Shown here: positions 35,356 to 42,333 of the stretch, piece after piece
How positions within the stretch are numbered: position 1 is the first letter of the stretch
Layout of the letters: every line of letters starts with the position of its first letter
Origin: Bacteroidales bacterium
Lineage (GTDB): Bacteria > Bacteroidota > Bacteroidia > Bacteroidales > UBA10428
Assembly: GCA_016934055.1 (NCBI GenBank)
Contig: JAFGTR010000016.1
Span: forward strand, 1-64,000
Reading direction: 5' to 3'
DNA length: 64,000 nucleotides
Made by a program: the position numbers and the translations under genes
Notes under the pieces: generated by a model
Told to the model about the DNA's origin: nothing
What the model saw: the letters and a program-made list of their open reading frames with translations, nothing else
Database searches by the model: none

Positions 35356-36705
35356 TCAAACCTTATTCAACCTCTTGATATCCTTATAATGAAAATCAAA
35401 ATCAATTTCGAAACAATCCACGAATTCTTTCTTCATGGCAATTTTCAGATGTTCAGGATTCTCGCAATAAAATATAAAAGCTCCTCCGCCGCCGGCCCCG
35501 GCAATTTTCCCGCCGATCAGACCATTTTTCAATGCAAAAGCATACATATTTTCAAGGGTTTCATTCGTTGAGGCTGAAGCCAACTGAACCTGGGCCTTAA
35601 AATTAAGCTCCATGATGCCGGCACAACGGATAAAGTCTTTCTTCTGCAAGGACAAGGCAAACTCTTTACCATAAGCCGCCAGTTTATCAAGGGCATCTTG
35701 GCCCGTCGCTGTTTTGTGATTCTGGTATACCTGCTCAACAGCTGACTGAGCATTTCTTGATATCCCTGTATGCAATATCAGAAGGTTTTTTTTGAATTCC
35801 TCAAGATATTCAAAGGGAACATCAATGTCTACTCTTTTTGCATAGGTGGGGCCAAACTCAAAACAGCTGAAGCCGCCAAAAACAATTGAATACTGATCCT
35901 GACGGCCAATAGCCCAGTTCAGCTCTGTGTTCTCGAGGTTAAAAAGATCTTCACCAATATTGGCGAGTGATTTTGAATCGGAATTGTAAGTTTTTGAACT
36001 GATCATCTCGAGAAGTTTAACTGCAGTGGAAGTACTTAACCCGCTTCCCCTCGGATAGCCTGAAAAATTGAACTTACCGTTTTTCAGTTCAATCAGCGGA
36101 CTTATGGTGATATTGGAAACATATCCCAGTTTATTGCCCATGATGTAAGGCACATCTGTCCAGCCCCCTGCAAAATCAATTCTCAAAGGGGCACGGTAGG
36201 CGAAATTGATCTTATCAATAATCCGGGTTGTTGATGTCGCTTCAAGTTCAGGCGGAACGATGCGCGAAACAAATTCCATTTTGGTGCCTATCCTGGCACA
36301 CAGTTCCTTTTTCTCTTTTATACCGCTGTCATCATTATTCAGAACAAAAATATCAGGACGCAGATTCAGCATTACGTCATAAAAATCAATCTTGCCGGCT
36401 GATAAACGCTGATCGTTTAATACAGCATAATCAACATCCTGCATGGAAGCCACAAGATACAGCCTGTTATTTTCAGGATTAACCGGTCTGCCCGGACCTT
36501 TAAGCTGTGTGATTATCTCATCACGGCCAACGCCAACAACCAGAACATCGCCAAACTGCCTGCACTGATTAAAGAAAACAGCATGGCCTGATTGCATGAT
36601 GTCATAGCATCCCGTACAAAAAACGATCTTCCTGTTTTTGAAGGTTATTCTTAAATCAGCTAACCCATCTGCTGCAATAACCTTATCACGGATATTTTCA
36701 AACAT
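35356..36705 (-). CDS. Fused nucleotidyltransferase - GHMP sugar kinase
   Basis: The 449-residue protein joins two enzymes. Residues 1-160 are a cytidylyltransferase-like domain of the HldE-C/TagD type (VFCTGCYDIMQSGH, then STTRIIDKI). Residues 165-449 are a GHMP kinase close to heptose-7-phosphate kinase HddA (YRAPLRIDFAGGWTDVP, GYPRGSGLSTSTAV, GRQDQYSIVFGGF, KIAGAGGGGAF). Together they could phosphorylate and nucleotide-activate a sugar for surface glycans, as HldE or Fkp do with other folds. Odd: the first His of the usual HxGH motif is Gln38 (QSGH), so nucleotide transfer may be weakened or altered. Sugar unknown. It stands alone, divergent from hisI. Confidence 0.85.
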   Translation of the reverse strand: MFENIRDKVIAADGLADLRITFKNRKIVFCTGCYDIMQSGHAVFFNQCRQFGDVLVVGVGRDEIITQLKGPGRPVNPENNRLYLVASMQDVDYAVLNDQRLSAGKIDFYDVMLNLRPDIFVLNNDDSGIKEKKELCARIGTKMEFVSRIVPPELEATSTTRIIDKINFAYRAPLRIDFAGGWTDVPYIMGNKLGYVSNITISPLIELKNGKFNFSGYPRGSGLSTSTAVKLLEMISSKTYNSDSKSLANIGEDLFNLENTELNWAIGRQDQYSIVFGGFSCFEFGPTYAKRVDIDVPFEYLEEFKKNLLILHTGISRNAQSAVEQVYQNHKTATGQDALDKLAAYGKEFALSLQKKDFIRCAGIMELNFKAQVQLASASTNETLENMYAFALKNGLIGGKIAGAGGGGAFIFYCENPEHLKIAMKKEFVDCFEIDFDFHYKDIKRLNKV

Positions 36706-36816
36706 AGCAATCGTTTTGATAAGTATTCAGTCGGAAAAATATAAAATACATTTCAATAATTCGCTTATTTTTCAGAAGAAATGCAACTTCAATTTTTCAT
36801 TTTATTAAAGGAAGAT

Positions 36817-36824
36817 TACTTTTG
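36817..36824 (+). promoter_or_regulatory. Bacteroidota -7 box upstream of hisI
   Basis: TACTTTTG fits the TAnnTTTG consensus of the primary Bacteroidota sigma factor. At the -33 position there is only TTTT in place of TTTG. It would give a leader of about 36 nt for hisI. Confidence 0.5.
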
Positions 36825-36866
36825 GGCAGTTTTTATGCAAAGTCTGAAATATAATTATCAATAATT

Positions 36867-37256
36867 ATGGACAAAGAATACACCAATGATTTGCTGCTTG
36901 ATTTTGGTCTGGATGGCAGTCGGTTAATTCCAGTCGTAACCCAGGACGCTCACACAAAAGACGTGTTAATACTTGCATTTGCCAACAAAGAGGCGTTTGA
37001 AGAGACTGTCCGCAGCGGCTATGCCACTTATTACAGCAGAAGTCGTAAAGAGCTCTGGAAAAAAGGCCTTACATCGGGTAACCTGCTAAAAGTGGAGGAA
37101 ATACGTATAAACTGCGAACAGAATTCTCTTATATACCTCGTCACACCACAAGGCAAAGGCGCCTGTCACGCCAGAAAGAAATCGGGAGATCCTTATTCCA
37201 CATGTTATTATCGACGGATTATACAAGGCAGGAAGCTTGAATTTATTGAGTTTTAA
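36867..37256 (+). CDS. hisI: Phosphoribosyl-AMP cyclohydrolase (HisI)
   Basis: The 129-residue monofunctional HisI opens the ring of phosphoribosyl-AMP in histidine synthesis. Seen: LIPVVTQDAHTKDVLILAFANKEAFE, YYSRSRKELWKKGLTSGN, and the zinc-binding Cys/His set in INCEQNSLIYLV and GKGACHARKKSG, ending in SCYY-like STCYYRRI. The HisE half found in HisIE fusions is absent. It is followed 16 bp later by the hisG-like gene. Confidence 0.93.
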   Translation: MDKEYTNDLLLDFGLDGSRLIPVVTQDAHTKDVLILAFANKEAFEETVRSGYATYYSRSRKELWKKGLTSGNLLKVEEIRINCEQNSLIYLVTPQGKGACHARKKSGDPYSTCYYRRIIQGRKLEFIEF

Positions 37257-37272
37257 AAATCATACTATCGTA

Positions 37273-38319
37273 ATGAATAAGGAAAATCTGCTCATCGGTA
37301 TGCCAGCCGGCTCACTGGCAGATCCCAACAGGGGAGGCAACCTTGTAAAGCTTTTGGAAAATGCCGGTTTCACAACTTCGGGATATGAATCAGGCGGGCC
37401 AACGCGTTTTTCAACAGTCCCCTATATCTACGGATGGGATGGAAGACCGCAGGAATTCGGCTCGCAACTTGGCATACATGAGCTTGATGTTGCTATTGCC
37501 GGTGATGACTGGATATTGGAGCGAAAGCTTGAAATGCAACTGGAATATAAATCGGAAGTACTGCTTGAAAAGGTACTTTCACTCAAAAGAGGCAAGGTAA
37601 GGGTGGTAAGTATTGTTCATTCACCCGAAGAAACAAATCTTTCTGATTTTCTTTCAAAGCTTGCAGATGAAAAGGACCTCATAACCATGGTTTCTGAAAT
37701 GCCTTATATTGCTCTGAACTGGCTTAGGAATAACATGGATAACATGGGCATGCTTCAGAAGTTTGCTGATTTTTCGGTTCAGAATTACAAAACCCCTTCA
37801 AAGGTCAAAAAAGGGATTGTTGTTTATGAAACCTGGGGTAAAACAGAGGCAAAAGTTAAAAATGGCGGTGCTGACATTGGTATTGAGATTACACAATCCG
37901 GTAGTGCTATACGCAATTATGGTTTAAGGATTCTCGACACTCTTATGGAATCGGAAACAGGTATATGGATTAATCCGGATCTTAAGAAAAACAACAATAA
38001 GACGGAACTTCTCAGAATGTTTCTGTTGAATCTTTACGGGTGTGTTAATGCCGAAAACAAGGTTATGATATTATTCAATGTCAGGAACGACTTTATACCT
38101 GATATTGAAAAGTATTTGAGAGATAACAATCTGTTTGCTGATGAGCCAACCATGAATGCAGGAAAATTATTCACAGAGTTCGGCATTCAGGTTGACAAGA
38201 ACAATGCCCAATTGCCGCTGGCAAAGATACGTTATGAGCTGGCTGTCCGCAAAGCCGTTAATATAGATACTATCCCAGTGGACTCTTCTATTCCAAACAT
38301 GGATGTATTGGGGTTTTAA
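37273..38319 (+). CDS. hisG: ATP phosphoribosyltransferase (HisG-like)
   Basis: The 348-residue protein resembles the periplasmic-binding-protein-type catalytic core of HisG, the first enzyme of histidine synthesis. Seen: LLIGMPAGSLADPNRGGNLVKLLENAGF, LDVAIAGDDWILE, and KNGGADIGIEITQSGSAIRNYGLRILDTLMES, which matches the late PRPP-binding block. It is longer and more diverged than E. coli HisG: the usual GSVE segment reads ETWGKTEAKV. The start at 37273 avoids overlap with hisI; an upstream ATG at 37237 lies inside it. Pairing with hisI supports the pathway assignment. Confidence 0.82.
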   Translation: MNKENLLIGMPAGSLADPNRGGNLVKLLENAGFTTSGYESGGPTRFSTVPYIYGWDGRPQEFGSQLGIHELDVAIAGDDWILERKLEMQLEYKSEVLLEKVLSLKRGKVRVVSIVHSPEETNLSDFLSKLADEKDLITMVSEMPYIALNWLRNNMDNMGMLQKFADFSVQNYKTPSKVKKGIVVYETWGKTEAKVKNGGADIGIEITQSGSAIRNYGLRILDTLMESETGIWINPDLKKNNNKTELLRMFLLNLYGCVNAENKVMILFNVRNDFIPDIEKYLRDNNLFADEPTMNAGKLFTEFGIQVDKNNAQLPLAKIRYELAVRKAVNIDTIPVDSSIPNMDVLGF

Positions 38320-38327
38320 AATACAGC

Positions 38328-39653
38328 TTAATACCCTGGCAGTTGCCATGGTTCCCTGTATTCAGGCACAAGCAATCTGCCGGCATCTTCATCATTGACA
38401 ATATCAAGGGTATCAGCATCCCAATATATCTTTCTGCCGGTCCGGTAGGCAATATTGCCCAGATGCGCAATGCGGGCTATGTGAGCACCGATTTCAACAG
38501 ACGCATTAGGATTATTACGCGTTTGCATGCAATCAAGAAAATTGCGAATGTGCAGCAATAATCCATTGCCCTCGATTTTGCGAAGGGGAACTGCTTCCAT
38601 AAGGGCCGTTTTGCTTTTAACTTCGGGAATTACTTCCCAGCCATTCCTGTCAACCACAAGTGTCCCGAATTCGCCAATATAAGCTACGCCATGTCCTCTT
38701 CCATAATTTCCACCGTATATACCAATAGTATGTTCCCATATCAGCCCGAAATCATCGAATTCATATATTGCCTGCTGAGTATCGGGTGTTTCCATCGGAT
38801 CGTCGGGGAAGGCATATTTCCCACCTGAAGAAATGACTGATTTTGGGGAATAGACATTCATGCCAAGTAAAGCATAATCGAGCAGATGGACACCCCAGTC
38901 GGTCATCAGACCACCGGCATAATCCCAGAACCAACGAAATGTAAAATGAAAACGATTGCGGTTAAATGGCCTCCCAGGGGCAGGACCAAGCCACATATTA
39001 TAATCAACACCCGCCGGAACCGGTTCGTCCGGTAATACAGGCAATGCTCCTTTCCATCCGACAAATGACCAGACCTTAACCATCCTGACACGGCCAAGCT
39101 TGCCTGAATGCACAAAACCAACAGCCTCCTGCCAATGAGGATCACTCCGTTGCCACTGACCAACCTGTATTACCCTTTTATACCTGCGGGCAGCATTTTC
39201 TATTATATTGCATTCCTTTACCGTGTTGGCAAGTGGTTTTTCAACATAAACATCTTTTCCGGCTTCAAGAGCGTGTACGGTTTGCAGGCAATGCCAGTGG
39301 TCAGGAGTGGCTATAATGACCGCATCAATATCTTTGTTTTCCAATAATTTCCGGTAATCGTTGCAGACAGCAGGCTTTTTGCCGTAGCTTTCCTTCAGGT
39401 TATAAAGCCTTTCATCCAGAACGTTCTGATCTATATCACATAAGGCGGCACATTCAACCTCGGGCTGCTGAAGAAAAGCCTTTATGTTTGAAAATCCCAT
39501 TCCCTTGCAGCCGATGAGTCCGACAATTATCTTTTCATTAGCCGATATTTTTTTTGCAGCGGCCTTCATCGGCAGCGGAAATGATGATGTTGCGCCTATC
39601 CCGGCCATGGCAACAGCACTGTTCTTAATAAACTTTCTGCGTGATACATTCAT
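38328..39653 (-). CDS. Gfo/Idh/MocA family oxidoreductase with Tat signal
   Basis: The 441-residue product (start at 39653) begins with a twin-arginine signal (MNVSRRKFIKNSAVAMAGIGATSS). A Rossmann domain follows (KIIVGLIGCKGMGFSNIKAFLQ, CALCDIDQ, AVIIATPDHWHCLQTVHALEAGKDVYVEKPLANT), then the C-terminal beta-sheet domain (HFTFRWFWDYAGGLMTDWGVHLLDYALLG). Such periplasmic NAD(P)-binding proteins of Bacteroidota PULs include sugar dehydrogenases and NAD-dependent glycosidases (GH109 type); which one applies is not decidable here. It is convergent with hisG and not obviously part of the PUL. Confidence 0.88.
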   Translation of the reverse strand: MNVSRRKFIKNSAVAMAGIGATSSFPLPMKAAAKKISANEKIIVGLIGCKGMGFSNIKAFLQQPEVECAALCDIDQNVLDERLYNLKESYGKKPAVCNDYRKLLENKDIDAVIIATPDHWHCLQTVHALEAGKDVYVEKPLANTVKECNIIENAARRYKRVIQVGQWQRSDPHWQEAVGFVHSGKLGRVRMVKVWSFVGWKGALPVLPDEPVPAGVDYNMWLGPAPGRPFNRNRFHFTFRWFWDYAGGLMTDWGVHLLDYALLGMNVYSPKSVISSGGKYAFPDDPMETPDTQQAIYEFDDFGLIWEHTIGIYGGNYGRGHGVAYIGEFGTLVVDRNGWEVIPEVKSKTALMEAVPLRKIEGNGLLLHIRNFLDCMQTRNNPNASVEIGAHIARIAHLGNIAYRTGRKIYWDADTLDIVNDEDAGRLLVPEYREPWQLPGY

Positions 39654-40001
39654 TTTTATATTCCGGATGGTTCTCAAAAACGAAGATACAAAATTATAAA
39701 TATACCTGTGTAAACATCATGGCTGGTATTACTTGCTGTTAACGTGGATTCTCTGCAGGGAGGCAGTTTCGCTATCACTCCTGAAAACCGGGCCTCATTA
39801 AAAAACAGCGTGCGGGATGAGAGATTAACGCACGCTGTTACATATGTGGTACGAAACATGACGTACCGTTTTGCCCAATTGCACATACCATCTGATTACG
39901 CCTAACAAGATCTCAGTAAACGACGATCTGCGCATAACGACTTCTCCAATAACAGCATTACTGATAACGACAATTTTACACCTAACGACGGAGTTAATTT
40001 T
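39654..40001. other. Intergenic region with terminator and AACGAC repeats
   Basis: No gene is visible in these 348 bp. The region holds a minus-strand terminator (39798-39839) and, between 39917 and 39990, four copies of AACGAC (starting near 39919, 39936, 39966 and 39984), mostly as TAACGAC. The purpose is unknown. Confidence 0.6.
39798..39839 (-). terminator. Terminator after the histidine-kinase-like gene
   Basis: An 11-bp perfect stem, AACAGCGTGCG (39804-39814) with CGCACGCTGTT (39829-39839), is followed on the minus strand by six T residues. It lies about 160 bp past the stop of the kinase-like gene, so the transcript has a long 3' tail. Confidence 0.75.
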
Positions 40002-40901
40002 TTAAATTGCCATTCGTTTTTCGTTTGTTTTATTATCTGATATTATACCATTTGTACTGACATTTAACGGACTGAATACAATTTTTACCGTGGTTGTGCC
40101 ATTATCATCGCAATTGGTTGTAATAACGCCTCCAAACAAATTGAGAAGCCTGTCAGCCATTCTTTTTCGTATTTGTCCGTAATTATCTGAATACACGCCA
40201 ACCCTGCGAAGAGGAACATGTTCATCGTGATTATTGTTTTTATAACCCACAGGCGTATTCTTAATAAAAAAGCTCAGCGCATTATTCAATATTGGCATGT
40301 ATCCCAGTTCAATAATACATCTCTCTGCGCTTGTCATACAATTTGTCACGAGATATTCCAGCAACTGCTGTAGACGTTTCCTGTCAGTTTCTGCACAGAC
40401 CTCCTGTAAATTTTGTGGTATATTAAGCAAAAGGGCAACATCATTTTTCCCCAGTATATGCCTGTACCGGTTAGAAGATTTATAGACTTCCTGGAACATT
40501 TCGCTGACGCTGAACCATGCAGGTTGAAGCTTGGTTTTATGGGTTTCAAGCAGTGAGGCTTCAACAAGATCATCAATAAATTGCAGGAAAACCACACTGC
40601 TTTTCCATATCTGGTCAGTATATATATTGCGTTTCTCAGTTGTCAGATTCTCATTATGCAACAATGATGAAAATCCAAGGATTGAATTCATCGGTGTTCT
40701 TATCTCATGGTACAGGTTCCTGAAAAATGCAGCCTGAATTTCATCGTTCTCAGCTGACATATGATCAATCAACTTTTCAAGCTCCATTAGTCTTTTTTGC
40801 AAGTCATTATATGACGCATGTCTCTTCCTCTGTTTTTCAGTGAAACCAGTTTGACTTTTAATCCAGCTGATTATCCATCTTATGAACTTCCCGGGAATCA
40901 T
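40002..40901 (-). CDS. Degenerate histidine kinase (HisKA domain, weak ATPase domain)
   Basis: In this 299-residue protein a short basic/hydrophobic N-terminus and a coiled coil (about 22-58) lead to a good HisKA H-box, FFRNLYHEIRTPMNSILGFSSLL (His65). The ATP-binding half is poor. The N-box region reads LQQLLEYLVTNCMTSAERC, and where a DxGxGI G1 box should be there is FFIKNTPVGYKNN. No sensor or receiver domain is present. It may be a pseudokinase or phosphatase/scaffold rather than an autokinase. It follows the TPR anti-sigma-like gene by 33 bp, so the two are probably one operon in the sigma/CHAT island. Confidence 0.75.
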   Translation of the reverse strand: MIPGKFIRWIISWIKSQTGFTEKQRKRHASYNDLQKRLMELEKLIDHMSAENDEIQAAFFRNLYHEIRTPMNSILGFSSLLHNENLTTEKRNIYTDQIWKSSVVFLQFIDDLVEASLLETHKTKLQPAWFSVSEMFQEVYKSSNRYRHILGKNDVALLLNIPQNLQEVCAETDRKRLQQLLEYLVTNCMTSAERCIIELGYMPILNNALSFFIKNTPVGYKNNNHDEHVPLRRVGVYSDNYGQIRKRMADRLLNLFGGVITTNCDDNGTTTVKIVFSPLNVSTNGIISDNKTNEKRMAI

Positions 40902-40934
40902 ATATTATCTACTGTGAGATGTTTGTGAAAATAT

Positions 40935-41690
40935 TTATTTCAATCTTCTGAGAATTTTCCTTGCCTGATGCTGATAATATCCTTTACGGTTCTCAATCAG
41001 CATAAACTGTTCCCTGGCTTGTTGGATATCATCGGTCATCAGATAACAAAATGCCAGATACCATTCGGCTTGTTCAAGAAATAAGATATAGTTATTATCA
41101 ATGATTTTATTGAATGATTTATTGGCTTCGTTATATCTTTTAATTTCCATCTGAGAAATACCTGTATAAAGGTTAAGTCCGATTCGTGTTTTGTCGGCCT
41201 TTAAAATATTCTCAAAATGATACAGAGCCTGTTCGTATTTTCCGGCCTCATAAAACTCCAAGGCTGCCTTCAACTCATTATCATAATCACTTCCTTCTGA
41301 TCTGAAAGTCAGCCCTGCTTCGGCAGGCCTGAAATATTTTTTGTATATCTTCTGGTTATCGGGATTAGCATACGACATAAACAAGAGCAGGACAACGGTT
41401 ACCGATACCAGAAAAGCCGAAGAGACAACTGCAATCCTCGTTCTTTTATGATATTGTTGTTTACTCTGAATCTCAATGCCTGATTCTTCAAAAACAGCAT
41501 TAAGTTGTTTTCTGAAGTCCATAATTTCTGTTTCCCGAATGGCTTCATTCACTCTTTCACGCATGCCAAGTTCTCTCTTCAATGCGGGATTTCCCTGTAA
41601 CTCGCTGGTAAACCACAGTCTTTCATCCTGTGACATTTCTCCGTCAAGATACCGCTCGATATATACGGAGTAATCAAGTTCATTTCTCAT
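40935..41690 (-). CDS. Anti-sigma-like single-pass membrane protein with periplasmic TPRs
   Basis: The 251-residue protein has three parts. Residues 1-80 are cytoplasmic and look like a Bacteroidota anti-sigma head without zinc ligands (YIERYLDGEMSQDERLWFTSELQGNPALKREL). Residues about 86-108 form one transmembrane helix (IAVVSSAFLVSVTVVLLLFMSYA), preceded by a basic HKRTR. Residues about 137-250 form TPR-like repeats (ALEFYEAGKYEQALYHFENIL, AEWYLAFCYLMTDDIQQAREQF), predicted to be periplasmic. With an ECF sigma gene 3.5 kb away and a TPR-CHAT protease between, an anti-sigma role is likely but inferred. The start at 41690 fits the head. Confidence 0.75.
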   Translation of the reverse strand: MRNELDYSVYIERYLDGEMSQDERLWFTSELQGNPALKRELGMRERVNEAIRETEIMDFRKQLNAVFEESGIEIQSKQQYHKRTRIAVVSSAFLVSVTVVLLLFMSYANPDNQKIYKKYFRPAEAGLTFRSEGSDYDNELKAALEFYEAGKYEQALYHFENILKADKTRIGLNLYTGISQMEIKRYNEANKSFNKIIDNNYILFLEQAEWYLAFCYLMTDDIQQAREQFMLIENRKGYYQHQARKILRRLK

Positions 41691-42046
41691 ATTTTTGGAT
41701 TTTAGTAGTCATATACAATTAGTCTATTTTCATAAACAAAAAAACATATCACAACATAATATAAATATTATCATATCAGTTTATTACAAACTCACCGTCT
41801 GTTTTACCCTGTAATGTTATGCTGATGCTATGCATACACGTCAACAACTGCCCTGATCAGAATGTATGATACCAAATTTCCTTCTGCCCCTTCATCCTGC
41901 ACAAACCCCGAAATTACCATCAAAAAACACTCTGAATGAACTTATAACAGCTCAATTTATCATATTCATGTACCTGCTGTTTGCAGCAGGTCTAATATCT
42001 TAAAAAGATACTTAAAACACTATGTTCACATTAAAATTTGAACACT
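41691..42046. other. Regulatory gap between the anti-sigma-like gene and the GG-leader peptide
   Basis: AT-rich; no convincing gene. A short hairpin ACCTGCTG-TTTG-CAGCAGGT (41972-41991) lies past the end of the peptide gene and could end its transcript, though no T-run follows. TAGTAGTC occurs at 41703-41710 and again at 42257-42264, at the two edges of the whole intergenic region, each followed by CAATT within a few bases. Confidence 0.5.
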
Positions 42047-42184
42047 TTATTTTCTGATAGGTGTAAAAGGATCATTATCTCCACCTTTTATTTGTTTCAA
42101 CTGGTTTCTGCTCAAAGCTTCAACACTGCCAATAACTTCAGCCAAAGTAATTCTCTGCATCCTTAATGTTGTTTTTGCCTTCAT
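42047..42184 (-). CDS. Double-glycine leader micro-peptide (45 aa)
   Basis: A complete ATG-to-TAA frame of 45 codons on the minus strand. Residues 1-35 look like a GG-type leader: basic start (MKAKTTLRMQRITLAEVIG), then VEALSRNQLKQIKGG, ending in Gly34-Gly35. The remaining core is only ten residues, DNDPFTPIRK. Leaders of this form (LSxxQLKxIKGG) are typical of Bacteroidota natural-product or pheromone precursors exported by C39-peptidase ABC transporters. The core has no Cys and one Thr, so a lanthipeptide is unlikely. It lies between the anti-sigma-like and TPR-CHAT genes. No transporter or modifying enzyme is in the window. The leader motif is clear; the function is inferred. Confidence 0.72.
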   Translation of the reverse strand: MKAKTTLRMQRITLAEVIGSVEALSRNQLKQIKGGDNDPFTPIRK

Positions 42185-42311
42185 GATTTTAACTTTTAAG
42201 ATTATACACTTTCTACTTCTTATATTACCTTGATGTTATTATTTTGCTCTTCCATATAGTAGTCAATTGAAAAACCAAAACGTTACCCGGGCAAAGCATT
42301 TTTTTTTGCTT

Positions 42312-42319
42312 TATTTTTG
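42312..42319 (+). promoter_or_regulatory. Bacteroidota -7 box near the TPR-CHAT gene
   Basis: TATTTTTG fits TAnnTTTG, but no -33 TTTG is found at the right distance. If used, transcription would begin only about 8 nt before the ATG at 42334, which would favour a later start codon. Confidence 0.4.
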
Positions 42320-42333
42320 AATTATTTTATATT

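Noticed and set aside
39674..39886. A 70-codon minus-strand frame upstream of the Tat-exported oxidoreductase
   Set aside because: It spans the terminator hairpin of the kinase-like gene and has no protein-like features.
41828..41920. A 30-codon minus-strand frame next to the GG-leader peptide gene
   Set aside because: It has no leader, signal or recognisable motif, and its length is easily explained by chance.
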